Positions 17,001 to 27,062 of a stretch of DNA of 64,000 bases are shown here, one piece after another. The notes beneath the pieces were generated by a model that was given only the letters and a program-made list of their open reading frames with translations, was not told the origin of the DNA and made no database searches. How positions within the stretch are numbered: the first letter of the stretch is position 1; every line of letters begins with the position of its first letter. The translations under genes were made by a program, and so were the position numbers. Source of the stretch: Micromonospora sp. H61. Lineage in GTDB: Bacteria; Actinomycetota; Actinomycetes; Mycobacteriales; Micromonosporaceae. Location of the stretch: assembly GCF_018070325.1 (NCBI RefSeq), contig NZ_JAGPXY010000003.1, positions 62,001-126,000 of the forward strand, written 5' to 3'.

Positions 17001-17565
17001 TCACCACCCGTGATCAAGTCCTTGCACGGAATGGCTCAGTAGCCTCGGTCTTTCAAAGCTCATCGACACCATTGCATGAAATCCGGCGACTCGGCCGGAA
17101 TGGTTGCGAAACCGTGGCCTCCACGCCTCCACGCCTTCGCGCCGAGGAACCGGACCTGCGTGCCGCGGGTCGAGGTGGAGTCCGGTCAAAGTGGGCAGAG
17201 TTGTGGATGTGCCGACAAATTCAAGGCATTGACAATGATCACGGCTCGCGGCACACTTTTCGCAGCCGCCGGGCGCAGGCGTCGGGTTCCTTTATTGCAA
17301 GTTTGTTTCCGAGTAGTAAACGTAGATTGGTCCGCGTCCCCACAGCGATGGTGGGGAATGCGTAGATCCTCGTAAGAGTATCTGGACGTTGATGGTTACT
17401 TCGCCCTGCCGGGCGTTCTCGCGTGCCTGCGGGCGGATTTCTGCCGCTCGTGCCTCGCGGTCTCGACTCGTCACTGAAGGCCGGGTGTCGTAATCGTGGA
17501 CGATGCAGTTGACCCCGGCCCAAATCCTGAGTTGGCCTGTTCGTTTCCCTTGGATCGGAGATCTA
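17001..17565. other. 565-bp gap with no convincing gene
   Basis: No frame here has a good start site or a recognisable product. The part around 17280-17390 is notably AT-richer than the surroundings (tttattgcaagtttgtttcc), and may hold the promoter of the downstream glycosyltransferase gene. It probably also includes decayed insertion-sequence DNA. Confidence 0.5.
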
Positions 17566-18732
17566 GTGCGCATCGCCTTCCTCACCACAACTCAGCATGG
17601 TCACCTCAACCCGTACATTCCGGTGGTCAATGCGCTCCAAGCCGCCGGCAATGAGGTTGTGCTGCTGTTGTTGTCTGCGGACGGTGGCGCGCTCGGCGAG
17701 CAGCGTCGCCAGGCCCTGGGTGCGGCGGAGGTCCACCTGGTCGGCCAGGTCGAGATGGCCCCGTGGAGCGACGATCCGGCAAAGATCGGTCCGATGCTCG
17801 AATCGTCACCGGTGGCGGACCAGGTGGCTGATGCGCTGCGGGCGACGGCACCGGACTTCGCGCTGCTCGATTCGCTGCCGGTATTGGCGGCAGCGATGGC
17901 CGGGGCGCAGGCATCGGGTGTGCCGTACGGGATGATCTGGGCAAACCTGGGCGGGGTATGCCCGAAGGAGCGTCGCCAAGGTCGCTGGCTGTATGACGAA
18001 CAGGTTGGCGACTATCTGACCAGGCGCGGGGTGTTGTGGTCGACCCGGACTCATTCGGCGCGTTCGCCGCTTCTCAATCTGATGCCGACGATTCCCTCGC
18101 TCGTCGGGGATGAGGCGGTCACCGACGACGGTGTGCAGCTGGTCGGGTTGCCGGGTGCGGCAGGCAAGCGCGGTGACGAGGTCGCCTTTCCCGGCCTGGA
18201 GGAGATCGGCCCCGGTCGCCCGCTGGTGTTCGTCTCCTTCGGCACGATCTTCTTCAGGCGGCCCGACCTCCTACGCACGGTGATCATGGGAGCGGTGAAG
18301 ACCGGTGCGCAGGTGGTCGCCGCGGTGGGAGATCTCGCTGAGGAACTCGCGCTGCCCGCCGACGTGCTTACCGCCCCGTACGTGCCACAACGTGAGGTGC
18401 TTGAGCGCGCCGACGTGTTCATCACCCATGGCGGCTACAACTCGGTGGCGGAGTCGATCCGGGCGGCGACACCGATGCTGGTGATCCCGCTAGCTGTGGA
18501 TCAGCCAATCCAGGCGTACTTCGTGGAAACCGCGGGCTTCGGGACGGCATTGGAGCCGGCCGACGTCTCAGAACAGGCGGTCGCTGACGCTGTCACCGAT
18601 CTGCTTGATCCCGACCGGAGCTACCGGGCGCGGCTGCGCGCGGCGCAGCCCGAGTGCGGCGATTCCGCCGCGCGCACGGCAGAGATGGTCATCAGCACGG
18701 CCGAGAAGCTACAGCGAGAGGGGGAGCAGTGA
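17566..18732 (+). CDS. GT1-family glycosyltransferase (UGT/macrolide type)
   Basis: A 388-aa cytosolic GT-B enzyme. GTG 17566 follows GGAG by 5 bases and begins with the expected first strand MRIAFLTTTQHGHLNP; the open frame extends upstream without support. The C-terminal half has the nucleotide-sugar motif: VPQREVLERADVFITHGGYN, then SVAESI and PLAVDQPIQA. Such enzymes put a sugar from an NDP-sugar onto small molecules or macrolide-like acceptors. It overlaps the Rieske oxygenase gene by GTGA, so the two are cotranslated and probably act on the same compound. Confidence 0.88.
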   Translation: MRIAFLTTTQHGHLNPYIPVVNALQAAGNEVVLLLLSADGGALGEQRRQALGAAEVHLVGQVEMAPWSDDPAKIGPMLESSPVADQVADALRATAPDFALLDSLPVLAAAMAGAQASGVPYGMIWANLGGVCPKERRQGRWLYDEQVGDYLTRRGVLWSTRTHSARSPLLNLMPTIPSLVGDEAVTDDGVQLVGLPGAAGKRGDEVAFPGLEEIGPGRPLVFVSFGTIFFRRPDLLRTVIMGAVKTGAQVVAAVGDLAEELALPADVLTAPYVPQREVLERADVFITHGGYNSVAESIRAATPMLVIPLAVDQPIQAYFVETAGFGTALEPADVSEQAVADAVTDLLDPDRSYRARLRAAQPECGDSAARTAEMVISTAEKLQREGEQ

Positions 18733-20057
18733 CGATAGAACTGCAGCGGCCGGTGGCCGACCAGATCGTGTTCGATGATCTTGAGAGCTTCTCATTCCGG
18801 GTGGACCGCCGGGCCTACACCGACGACGACGTGGCCGCACAGGAGATGACCAAGATCTTCGATCGCTGCTGGTTGTACGTCGGGCACGAATCCGAGGTGC
18901 CCGCGCTGGGCTCCTACGTGTCACGTGATGTCGGAGGGCGCCCGGTGGTCATGGCGCGCGGCTCCGACGGGGTGATTCGAGTGTTCGCCAACAGCTGCCC
19001 GCACCGCGGGGCTCTGATCTGCTCGCAGTCAGCCGGGCAGGCCAGATCTTTCCGGTGCCCGTACCACGACTGGACATTCTCCAACCAAGGCGACCTGGTC
19101 GGAGTTCCGCTTCCGGACGGGTACGGCCCAGGCTTCCGCAAGTCCGACTTCGACCTGGCACGGCACCGTAGCGACAGTTACCGGGGTTTCGTGTTCGCGA
19201 CCTTCGATCCTGAGCAGCCACGCACCTTGACCGGATATTTGGCGGGCGCGACGGAGTACCTCGATCTGGTCGCCGACCAGTCCGAAGTTGGAATGGAGGT
19301 GATCCAAGGTGCGCAATTGCACGGGGCTCGGGCCAACTGGAAGCTCATGATGGAGAACAGTGTCGACATCTACCACTTCCGCGCCCTGCACAAGCGTTAC
19401 GTGAGCTACATCGAGTCGCTCGGGACAATGGCGCCGCGACGACGTGGCGGGTTCGCCCGCGCTCTCGGCCGGGGGCATGGCGCCAATGAGTTGGTACCGG
19501 CGGCAGCTCGACCGCTCGCCTATTGGACGCCGATGTTTCCCCCTGAGGTCAGGTCGCGGATGGAGGCGACGGCCGCACGGTTCGTCGAACGGTTCGGCGC
19601 CGAACGCGCCCAACGGATCACCGGCGCCAACAGGGCGTTGATGATCTTCCCCAATCTGATGATCATCGACGCGATCGGGATAACCATCCGCAAGATCGAC
19701 CCGGTCGGCGCCGGCCAGATGTCGATCACCTCTGTCGCGCTGGCCCCCAAGGACGAGGATCCGGACATACGGGAACTGCGGAAGAGTCACTACCTGACCT
19801 TCCTCGGTCCCGCCGGCTTCGCCACCCCCGACGACATCGAGATCATCGAGTCATGTCAACGGGGCTACCTCAATCGCACGCTCCGCTACTCGGACCTGTC
19901 ACGCGGTATGGCCAAGGAGGTCCCCGAGACCACCGACGAGCTCCCAGCCCGCGAGTTCTGGCGGCAGTGGGACCGGCTGATGTACGACGGCGACGACCAC
20001 GAGGAAGCTCACCACGTCACTCAGCGGGCCGAGAGGCAAGGGGCGCAACGGCGATGA
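18729..20057 (+). CDS. Rieske non-heme iron aromatic-ring-hydroxylating dioxygenase, alpha subunit
   Basis: A 442-aa protein from a GTG overlapping the previous stop. The Rieske [2Fe-2S] site is CPHRG plus CPYHDW (about residues 85-107), and the mononuclear iron site is ENSVDIYHFRALHKRY (the N/D-x2-H-x4-H region). It uses O2 and electrons from a reductase to dihydroxylate aromatic or related substrates. The beta subunit follows with an ATGA overlap. No ferredoxin or reductase gene lies nearby, so electrons must come from elsewhere. Confidence 0.92.
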   Translation: MTIELQRPVADQIVFDDLESFSFRVDRRAYTDDDVAAQEMTKIFDRCWLYVGHESEVPALGSYVSRDVGGRPVVMARGSDGVIRVFANSCPHRGALICSQSAGQARSFRCPYHDWTFSNQGDLVGVPLPDGYGPGFRKSDFDLARHRSDSYRGFVFATFDPEQPRTLTGYLAGATEYLDLVADQSEVGMEVIQGAQLHGARANWKLMMENSVDIYHFRALHKRYVSYIESLGTMAPRRRGGFARALGRGHGANELVPAAARPLAYWTPMFPPEVRSRMEATAARFVERFGAERAQRITGANRALMIFPNLMIIDAIGITIRKIDPVGAGQMSITSVALAPKDEDPDIRELRKSHYLTFLGPAGFATPDDIEIIESCQRGYLNRTLRYSDLSRGMAKEVPETTDELPAREFWRQWDRLMYDGDDHEEAHHVTQRAERQGAQRR

Positions 20058-20581
20058 CCACCGACACGATCAACACCGAACTGGTGGTTGACGAGACGGC
20101 CCAGATGCGGTTGTGGCACCGGGTGAGCCAGTTCCTCTTCCGTGAGGCGCGGCTGCTCGACGAGTGGCGCCTGCGCGAGTGGTACGACGAGATGTTGACC
20201 GACGACATCCGCTACCTGGTGCCGGCCACCGACGTTCGGGGCGAGTCGGCCGATGCGCTCGGGCTCATCGACGACAACGCCGCCCGGCTGCGCCAGCGGA
20301 TCGAGCAACTCCTCAACGGCGAGGTGTGGTGCGAGAACCCCCTGTCGCGGACAAATCGGATGATCAGCAACGTGGAGGTTCTGGCTGATCGGGGCACGCA
20401 CCTCGATGTGGCGGCGAATGTCGTCGTGTACCGGTTCGGGCACGGGCGCTCTGACTCTTACGTCGGAAAATGTCGGCTCGAACTCGCCGTCGAGGGCGAG
20501 TCGTTCCGGGTCCGGCGACGTCTCGTGGTGCTCGACCACGAGAGTCTTCGCGAACACGGAAAGCTCAGCATCATCCTCTGA
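20054..20581 (+). CDS. Ring-hydroxylating dioxygenase, beta subunit
   Basis: A 175-aa protein with the NTF2-like fold of dioxygenase small subunits: an early helix (VSQFLFREARLLDEWRLREW), then YDEMLTDDIRYLVP and a C-terminal RVRRRLVVLDHE. It stabilises the alpha subunit and has no cofactor. The ATG overlaps the alpha stop, ensuring equal amounts. Confidence 0.9.
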   Translation: MTTDTINTELVVDETAQMRLWHRVSQFLFREARLLDEWRLREWYDEMLTDDIRYLVPATDVRGESADALGLIDDNAARLRQRIEQLLNGEVWCENPLSRTNRMISNVEVLADRGTHLDVAANVVVYRFGHGRSDSYVGKCRLELAVEGESFRVRRRLVVLDHESLREHGKLSIIL

Positions 20582-20814
20582 GATCTGACAGAGACACGGC
20601 CCTGCTCGCAGCTTTGGCGCAGGGGTGGGTCTAGTTCAGGCTGCGCCGCACCTGCCGCGCTGATCGGTGACGTCGGTGGCGGCGCGGGCCGGCTGGTCGC
20701 TGCCTTCTCGATGGGTACTGACATCTGCGCCCGCGCTGCTGCTCGTCGTCTCCGTGGCGTCGTAGGAATCCACCACTGTCCGACAGGCCACCTGGCATCA
20801 CGAAGGAGTGATCG
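20582..20814. other. 233-bp gap, no gene seen
   Basis: Only short frames without start signals are present. A GAAGGAG for the next gene is at its right end. No strong promoter or hairpin was found. Confidence 0.5.
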
Positions 20815-21201
20815 ATGAACCAGCCGCTTGCCCGACATGAGCGGGGTGAGGCCATGTTCAAGCACGTCTTCGGCCGCGAACCCCGCCCAGGCTCCTACCC
20901 CGATTTCCTGCAGCTCACCATCGACCACTTGTTCGGTGAGATCTGGACCCGCCCGCACCTGAGCGTCGAGGAACGCGAATTGATCGCGCTGACCGCGGTC
21001 ACCCTGGCCCGGACCGACTGGGAGTTGCGCGGCCACATCGGCGCCGCCCTGCACCTCGGGATGCCACCAGAGAAGATCATCGAGATCATCATCCAGCTCG
21101 CCTACTACGGGGGCTGGCCGGTAGCCAACAACGGGCTGCGGATCGCCCAAGAGGTATTCGCCGAGCTCGCCCCTGGCAAGGACACCGACCATGACCAGTG
21201 A
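20815..21201 (+). CDS. Carboxymuconolactone decarboxylase-family protein
   Basis: A 128-aa helical protein of the CMD/AhpD-like family: LSVEERELIALTAVTLARTD, then LRGHIGAALHLGMPPEKIIE and QLAYYGGWPVANNGL. The His of GHIGAAL matches the active-site His of gamma-carboxymuconolactone decarboxylase; the AhpD CxxC is absent, so decarboxylation or a ring-processing step is more likely than peroxidase support. It starts after GAAGGAGTGATCG and overlaps the next gene by 11 bp. Confidence 0.85.
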   Translation: MNQPLARHERGEAMFKHVFGREPRPGSYPDFLQLTIDHLFGEIWTRPHLSVEERELIALTAVTLARTDWELRGHIGAALHLGMPPEKIIEIIIQLAYYGGWPVANNGLRIAQEVFAELAPGKDTDHDQ

Positions 21202-21706
21202 CCCTGCTTCCCTCGACGCCGCAGTCAAGGTCGATCTCTGGCGCCAGCGGTTCTTCGAGGCCCAGGCGGCCGCCGAAGAGTTCATTCTAGGCGTGCACGG
21301 CGATGAGGGTGTGTCCGCGTGGATCCAGGCGAACTCCCGCATCACCGCCGACCTCCTGCAGTCGCAGCGGCCCGCCGGAGAGTCTGCCACCGTCCACTTC
21401 ATGAACCGGCTGCAGCGCCAACTGCTGCTCTACGACTCGGCAGTGACCAGCGAGCCCCAGCCTTCTGGCACCGTCCTGCGCAACGCCGAATGTGGGATCC
21501 TGCGGTACCGCAAACAGGCCGCCGCTGCCGGCGTCAAACTGACTTTCGCATCACCATGCCCGTACTGTCAGGAACTCAACACCGCCATCGCCGCCCGTTA
21601 CGTCGAATCGGACGTCACAGTGTCGTGCGAACAGGCAGGCGACGGATGCACCTGGCGCGCGGAATCCCTTCACGCTTCAGGGGGGCGGCGCGGCCGAGTC
21701 ACCTGA
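21191..21706 (+). CDS. Unknown protein with a C-terminal Cys-containing module
   Basis: A 171-aa soluble protein overlapping the CMD gene by 11 bp. The N-terminal half is helical (LWRQRFFEAQAAAEEFI), the middle has HFMNRLQRQLLLYDSAV, and the C-terminal part carries four Cys (ASPCPYCQELNTA and SCEQAGDGCTW) after one in NAECGILRYR. The last part resembles FeS- or substrate-thiol-handling proteins such as ATC hydrolase-like folds, but I cannot assign it. Its tight coupling to the dioxygenase block suggests a role in the same pathway. Confidence 0.7.
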   Translation: MTSDPASLDAAVKVDLWRQRFFEAQAAAEEFILGVHGDEGVSAWIQANSRITADLLQSQRPAGESATVHFMNRLQRQLLLYDSAVTSEPQPSGTVLRNAECGILRYRKQAAAAGVKLTFASPCPYCQELNTAIAARYVESDVTVSCEQAGDGCTWRAESLHASGGRRGRVT

Positions 21707-21850
21707 CCGGGGCGGCATCTCAGATTAAAACGACAGCAGCGCCGCCGGTCGTCGGCTGTCGGCCGGCGGTTCGACATCGAATCTTGGAGAACCCGCTGCT
21801 CGGCTTCCCACGTTGGGAATCCGGTTTCTGCTCTGGAATGGAGACCGCCG

Positions 21851-22798
21851 ATGAAGGCATCAGTGGTTGTGCCGACATTCAACTCGTCCGTGTTGCTGGA
21901 CAGATGCCTTCGCACGTTTCGTGCACAAACTCTGACTGTCTCCGATTCCTTCGAAGTGCTCATCGTCGATGATGGATCAACCGACCTGACTGCGGAGACG
22001 GCGCAGCGTCACGTGACAGCGGACTCCCGGTTCCGCTACCTGCATCTGCCTCGTTCGGCAACGTCGTCCAGAAGTGCCGCAAGAAATCGTGGTGCAGAAG
22101 AGGCGACCGGCGACATCCTGATTTTCGTGGACGGCGATCAACTGGTTCCACCCACCTTCGTCGATTGGCATCTTCGTCACTACCGAGTCATTGGCGCCAA
22201 GAAGGCCGTCATCGGCTTCAGAAAGTACCTGCGGACTCCGGAAGCGTTCGACGATCGCTTTATGAGAGACGGCGGTGAGGAATTCCTTGGCGGCATAATC
22301 AAGAGCGACATCAGGCTGGACGTGCTGAGTCGCCTGAGTGATATCGGTGTCGGCGATCTGAAGACCTCGTGGCATCTGTTCTTCACCTGCAACGTCTCTG
22401 TTCCACGCGTCGACTACAAGCGCGTCGGTGGATTTAACGAGGGATTTCGAGGATGGGGCCTGGAGGATTCCGAGTTGGGGTACAGGCTGGGCCGCTCCGG
22501 CACCCAGCTCGTCTTCGACGAAGAAAGCTTCGCCTACCATCAAGGGCCACCGCTGAGCCCCAACATGTCTGTATATGAGGGCTGGCTGAAGAACTTGAGC
22601 CTATTCATCGCGCTGCACAAGGAAGTTCCCGAGGTGATCCTGCAGGCCATGCTTGCGCCAATCTTCAACCCTGCGGTCGGCGCCAACTGGATCGATCTTT
22701 ACGAGCAGTTCGAACTTTGCGCAAGGTCGACCCCAGCGGCCTTTCCTGGTTCACGGGTTGAGGTTAAGGAAGGTGAATTTTCTGTTCCTGTCGCGTAG
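21851..22798 (+). CDS. GT2-family glycosyltransferase
   Basis: A 315-aa GT-A enzyme: MKASVVVPTFNSSVLLDRCL, then VLIVDDGSTD and the metal-binding FVDGDQLVP (D-x-D). A C-terminal galactosyltransferase-type segment reads RVGGFNEGFRGWGLEDSELG with the ED acid pair. No membrane helices are seen. Codon use is noticeably less GC-biased than in the chromosomal genes, consistent with transfer. It likely transfers a sugar from an NDP-sugar to a growing glycan. Confidence 0.85.
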   Translation: MKASVVVPTFNSSVLLDRCLRTFRAQTLTVSDSFEVLIVDDGSTDLTAETAQRHVTADSRFRYLHLPRSATSSRSAARNRGAEEATGDILIFVDGDQLVPPTFVDWHLRHYRVIGAKKAVIGFRKYLRTPEAFDDRFMRDGGEEFLGGIIKSDIRLDVLSRLSDIGVGDLKTSWHLFFTCNVSVPRVDYKRVGGFNEGFRGWGLEDSELGYRLGRSGTQLVFDEESFAYHQGPPLSPNMSVYEGWLKNLSLFIALHKEVPEVILQAMLAPIFNPAVGANWIDLYEQFELCARSTPAAFPGSRVEVKEGEFSVPVA

Positions 22799-22984
22799 GC
22801 AGGGTTGGGGTACGGGTCCGGGGCGAATCCATCAACGTCTGCGCCTACATGTCCCTACGTCATTCAAGAGTGATGAAGTACAAGTTGGACCCACAGTCGT
22901 CGATGTTGCCGGCCCCGGTCAGCGCGTCGCGTGCAGGGCTCTGCCATGCGCCGATAGGGTTCACAGCCGCACGGGAGGCGCCTG

Positions 22985-24889
22985 GTGGTGACGATGCACG
23001 AAAGGTCTGTGTGGGCGGAACTTGTCCACGGCCACAGATCGCGCCTCGGCGGGCGAATGAGAATCTTGCACCTGGTGCCCAAAGCCGGCTCGTCGCTGGT
23101 CTCGTCCGCCGTGATGATCCAGATTGCCGCAGGGATCCTGCCGGTCGCGTTCATCCTCGCCACCTCGGCCGTGGTCGCCCGAGTGCCGGACGCAGTAGCC
23201 GGCGGGCTCGGCTCAGCGGCCTGGAGCGATCTTCGGACCAGATTGATTCTGGCGGCGGCCGCGTTCTTCGGAGTGCAGTTGCTGCTGCCGGTACAGGAAC
23301 TGCTCGGCAACCTGATCCGCCGTCGCCTTGACGATCTCGTCCGTGACCGGTTGATGGCGGCCTCCCAGGCGAGCGGTGGCGTGGCCGTCATGGAGGATCC
23401 GGAGCTGCTCGATCACGTCGCTGACGCCACGGACCGGCTGCGGACCGAGATGTGGTCGCCGGGTGCCGCGGGTGCCGGTCAGATCGCGCTGATCTCGCGG
23501 TACCTGCAGACCGTGCTCGCCGCCGGGGTCACGTCGGTCGCCTTCGTGTGGTGGGCCGGGCCGGCTCTGCTCGTCGCGGCCCTGACGATCCGCTTCGGCT
23601 ACCGGCTCGGCCTGTCGGTGTTCACCGAGGTCTTTCGGAGCACCGCCCGGCTGCGGCGCCGCGGCGAATATCTCCGAACCATGCTGCTCCAGCCCGCGGC
23701 GGCGAAGGAGTTGCGGGTCTTCGGCCTTCTACCTTGGTTGAAGCAGGAGTACACGACGGCCGCCATGGACGCCGTGCTCCCCGTCTGGCGGGCCCGGCGC
23801 CGGCTGTTCTACGGCCCCTACATACTCTACGTTCTTGTCGCCTTCGTACTGCTGGGCGTGCTGCTGACGGGAGCGGCTCAGGCAACGGCGGCCGGACTGC
23901 TCGGCTTGGGCGGGTTAATACTCGTGTTCCAGGCGTCCCTGGCCGCCATGAGGATCGGCGGGTTCATCGCCGAGTCCGATGTGGCGACCGAGCAGGGCCT
24001 CAATGCCTACCGGTCGGTGGAGCGGATCGAGAGGATGAGCGAGGCCGACGCCCGCACCACCGAGAGCGGCAGGGGCGATCCGGCTGGACTGCCCAGGACG
24101 GTGCTGCGATTCGACAAGGTGTCCTTCGCCTACCCGGGCGGGCCGCCGGTGCTGAACGGCCTCGACCTCACCATCGAGGCGGGCCGATCGCTGGCGATCG
24201 TCGGCCTCAACGGCGCAGGCAAGACAACCCTCGTGAAACTTCTGGCCCGGCTCTACGAACCGACGGCCGGGGCGATCACCGCTGACGGCGTCGACATTCG
24301 GACCTTCCCGGCAACGGCGTGGCAGCGCCGGGTTGCCGCGATCTTCCAGGACTTCACCCACTTCGAGTTGCCGGTGCGCGACAACATCGCTTTCGGCGCG
24401 ATCGAGATGCTCGCGGAGCCGGAGCGTGCCGACAAGGTGGTCCGGGCTGCCCTGGAAAAGGCCGGCGCGGCGGATTTCGTCAACCATCTCCCCCGCGGCC
24501 TGGAGACTCCACTGTCGCGGCGATACGCCGGCGGCGCCGAACTGTCCGGCGGGCAGTGGCAGCGCATCGCCATCGCCCGTGCTCTCGTCGCCGTCGACGG
24601 TGGCGCCAGCATTCTCGTCCTCGACGAGCCGACCGCCAACCTGGACGTGCGGTCGGAGGTGGCGTTCTTCGAGCGATTCCTCGACCTGACCCAGGGCGTC
24701 ACCAGCGTAGTCATCTCGCACCGGTTCTCCACGGTGCGTCGAGCCGACCGGATCGTCGTGCTGGAACACGGTCGCGTCGTCGAGGAGGGCACCCACGAAG
24801 AGCTGCTCGCCCTCGACGGTCGCTATGCGGAGCTGTTTCGGCTGCAGGCTGCGCGGTTCACCGAGGAGGAGGTCGAAGGCTGTGAATAG
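22985..24889 (+). CDS. ABC exporter half-transporter (first of a pair)
   Basis: A 634-aa protein with six membrane helices (about residues 35-330) followed by an ATPase: Walker A GLNGAGKTT, signature LSGGQ and Walker B ILVLDEPTAN, then SHRFSTVRRAD. The paired downstream half-transporter overlaps it by 8 bp, so a heterodimeric exporter is likely. GTG 22985 or the next codon can be the start (GGGAGGCGCCTG upstream). Substrate is probably the product of this island. Confidence 0.9.
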   Translation: MVTMHERSVWAELVHGHRSRLGGRMRILHLVPKAGSSLVSSAVMIQIAAGILPVAFILATSAVVARVPDAVAGGLGSAAWSDLRTRLILAAAAFFGVQLLLPVQELLGNLIRRRLDDLVRDRLMAASQASGGVAVMEDPELLDHVADATDRLRTEMWSPGAAGAGQIALISRYLQTVLAAGVTSVAFVWWAGPALLVAALTIRFGYRLGLSVFTEVFRSTARLRRRGEYLRTMLLQPAAAKELRVFGLLPWLKQEYTTAAMDAVLPVWRARRRLFYGPYILYVLVAFVLLGVLLTGAAQATAAGLLGLGGLILVFQASLAAMRIGGFIAESDVATEQGLNAYRSVERIERMSEADARTTESGRGDPAGLPRTVLRFDKVSFAYPGGPPVLNGLDLTIEAGRSLAIVGLNGAGKTTLVKLLARLYEPTAGAITADGVDIRTFPATAWQRRVAAIFQDFTHFELPVRDNIAFGAIEMLAEPERADKVVRAALEKAGAADFVNHLPRGLETPLSRRYAGGAELSGGQWQRIAIARALVAVDGGASILVLDEPTANLDVRSEVAFFERFLDLTQGVTSVVISHRFSTVRRADRIVVLEHGRVVEEGTHEELLALDGRYAELFRLQAARFTEEEVEGCE

Positions 24890-26666
24890 AATACTGCGCA
24901 GTGCCGGCGCGACGCTGGCCTCGGCGTGGCGACTCAGCCCGGGAAGGCTGATCACCGCCGCCCTGTTGATGATGCTCGGCGCCGTGAGTGGACCGCTGCT
25001 GGCGCTTTTTCTGGGTGTGGCGGTCGACGCGGCCCTCGACCGGCGGACCGATGTCGCGGTCTGGACGGCAGCGGCCGCCGCCGTGAGTGTCCTGCTCAGC
25101 CTGACGATGGAGCACTTCGCCCACATCTTCTTCTTCGAGCTCGGTGATCTGCACAGGCAGGACACCGAACGTCAGCTCGGCGACCTGGCGCACGGGCCGG
25201 TCGGGCTGGCGCTGCACGAACGGCGGGACGCCGCAGATCGCTTCGAGCTGCTCCGACAGCAGTCGTGGACGCTGGGTCAGAGCGTGCAGACCGTCCTGAC
25301 GATCGGGGTGCTACTCACCCAGATCACGCTGACCGCCGTGCTCCTCGCCCGCATCGAGCCGTGGCTGCTCCTCCTGCCGATCTTCGGTGTCCCCCCGCTG
25401 ATCGCCGGGCGGCTGGCCGAGAAGCGGCTGGGACGCGCCGAACTCGTGACCGCCGAGTCGACCCGCATGAGCTGGCACCTGTTCGATTTGGCCCTCAGCT
25501 CGATCGCCGCCAAGGAGATTCGGCTCTTCGGGCTCGGCGGAGAGCTCCGCCGCCGCCATGGGGTGGTCCGCCGCGAGGTGGACAGCCGCCTGCGCCGGGC
25601 TGAATTTGCCGGCGCGGCCCTGCGGTTCACCGGTCAGCTGATCTTCGCGCTCGGGTACATCGGCTCCATCGTCCTGGTCGTCCGCGCCGCTATCGGCGGC
25701 GAGCGCACCGTCGGCGACGTGGTCCTCGCCATCACGCTGGCCGTGCAAACCAACGCGCAGGCTGCCGGCGCTGTCGCGCTTGCCCAGGCGCTGCAACGCA
25801 ACGCCCGCGCCTTCGGCTGGTTGAGCTGGATCCGCGATGCCACGCCGCCGGAACCCGGCCCGCCGGCTGACCAGACACCGCCCGCCGTCCTCACCGACGG
25901 CATCGAGTTGCGTGACGTCGCGTTCCGCTACCCGGGCACCGACACCGACGTGCTGCAGGGCCTCAGCCTGCGCATACCTTCCGGCACTATCGTCGCCATC
26001 GTCGGCGACAACGGTTCCGGCAAGTCCACCCTGGTCAAGCTGCTCTGCCAGTTCTACCGGCCGACCGCAGGCGAGATCACCATAGATGGCGTCGACCTGC
26101 GGCGGCTCAACCCGCTGGGATGGCGCCAGCGGATCTCCGCCAGCTTCCAGGACTACCTCCGGCTGGAGCTGCGGGCCAGAAGCAGCATCGGCCTCGGTGA
26201 CCTGCCTCGACTCGACGAACCGGGGGCGGTGGAGCGGGCGATTCGGCGAGCAGACGCCGGGGAGGTGATCGACCGGCTGCCGATCGGCCTGGAGACCTAT
26301 CTTGGCAAGTCCTACGACAACGGCGCTGAACTGTCGGGCGGGCAGTGGCAGCGCATCGCGTTGAGCCGGTCGATGATGCGCGACGATCCGCTGCTGCTGT
26401 TGCTCGACGAGCCCGCCGCCGCCTTGGACCCGCTGACCGAACACGCCTTGTTCGACAGGTACTCCGACGCGGCGCGTGACGTGGGAATCCGTACCGGCGG
26501 CGTCACCGTCTTCGTGTCACACCGGCTCTCGACCGTCCGGATGGCGGACTTGATCCTGGTCGTGTCGGACGGGCGGATCGCAGAGTCCGGCAGCCACAAC
26601 GAACTTCTGGCGCTCAACGGGATGTACGCGGAGTTCTTCAGCCTGCAGGCGGCCGCATACCGCTGA
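24882..26666 (+). CDS. ABC exporter half-transporter (second of a pair)
   Basis: A 594-aa protein starting at a GTG inside the end of the previous gene. Six membrane helices precede an ATPase with Walker A GDNGSGKST, signature LSGGQ and Walker B LLLLDEPAAA. The module IAAKEIRLFGLG, shared with the partner (AAKELRVFGLL), marks a common sub-family of actinomycete natural-product exporters. It ends in strong hairpins facing the convergent SDR gene. Confidence 0.9.
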   Translation: MNRILRSAGATLASAWRLSPGRLITAALLMMLGAVSGPLLALFLGVAVDAALDRRTDVAVWTAAAAAVSVLLSLTMEHFAHIFFFELGDLHRQDTERQLGDLAHGPVGLALHERRDAADRFELLRQQSWTLGQSVQTVLTIGVLLTQITLTAVLLARIEPWLLLLPIFGVPPLIAGRLAEKRLGRAELVTAESTRMSWHLFDLALSSIAAKEIRLFGLGGELRRRHGVVRREVDSRLRRAEFAGAALRFTGQLIFALGYIGSIVLVVRAAIGGERTVGDVVLAITLAVQTNAQAAGAVALAQALQRNARAFGWLSWIRDATPPEPGPPADQTPPAVLTDGIELRDVAFRYPGTDTDVLQGLSLRIPSGTIVAIVGDNGSGKSTLVKLLCQFYRPTAGEITIDGVDLRRLNPLGWRQRISASFQDYLRLELRARSSIGLGDLPRLDEPGAVERAIRRADAGEVIDRLPIGLETYLGKSYDNGAELSGGQWQRIALSRSMMRDDPLLLLLDEPAAALDPLTEHALFDRYSDAARDVGIRTGGVTVFVSHRLSTVRMADLILVVSDGRIAESGSHNELLALNGMYAEFFSLQAAAYR

Positions 26667-27062
26667 TCACCACGGCTTCGCAGATGTCGCCGTACACGGA
26701 GAGTGGTCGCACTCTGTCGGGAGGCGAACGCCGCGACGCTCACCCGCAGTGACCCGTCCATGGTGCGGCTGGTCGGCACGTTGGAGGACCGGGTGCGCCG
26801 CGACGTGCCGCACTGTGCCTTGTCAGCGCTGGGCATCCGGGTGGTTGTCGCGACGGGTGGTGCCTGGTCGGGCTTGCCGGGTCGTCCCGCAAGCCTGCCC
26901 AGGTCACCGGAGCCAGCGGATGCGTTCTTCGACTCCGCGCAGCGCTCGCCGCCATACGGTGCAGGCCTTGCTCCCGACAGGGACACCAGTTGGCGACGTG
27001 CGCCCCGCCCGGCCGCAGCGTCGCGCCGGCACGTTGGTGTGGCGGCGGGTGTCGGGTCGAAC
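26667..27062. other. 396-bp gap between convergent operons, no gene recognised
   Basis: Frames on both strands exist but none shows a start signal or family motif. It is high-GC and might be decayed coding DNA. Confidence 0.4.

Noticed and set aside
22849..22984. Small frame before the first ABC exporter gene (MKYKLDPQSSMLPAP...)
   Set aside because: It has no good ribosome site and runs far into the exporter gene in another frame, so it is most likely a chance frame.
26703..27062. Coding gene in the gap after the ABC exporter pair
   Set aside because: Frames on both strands lack starts, ribosome sites and any recognisable motif.
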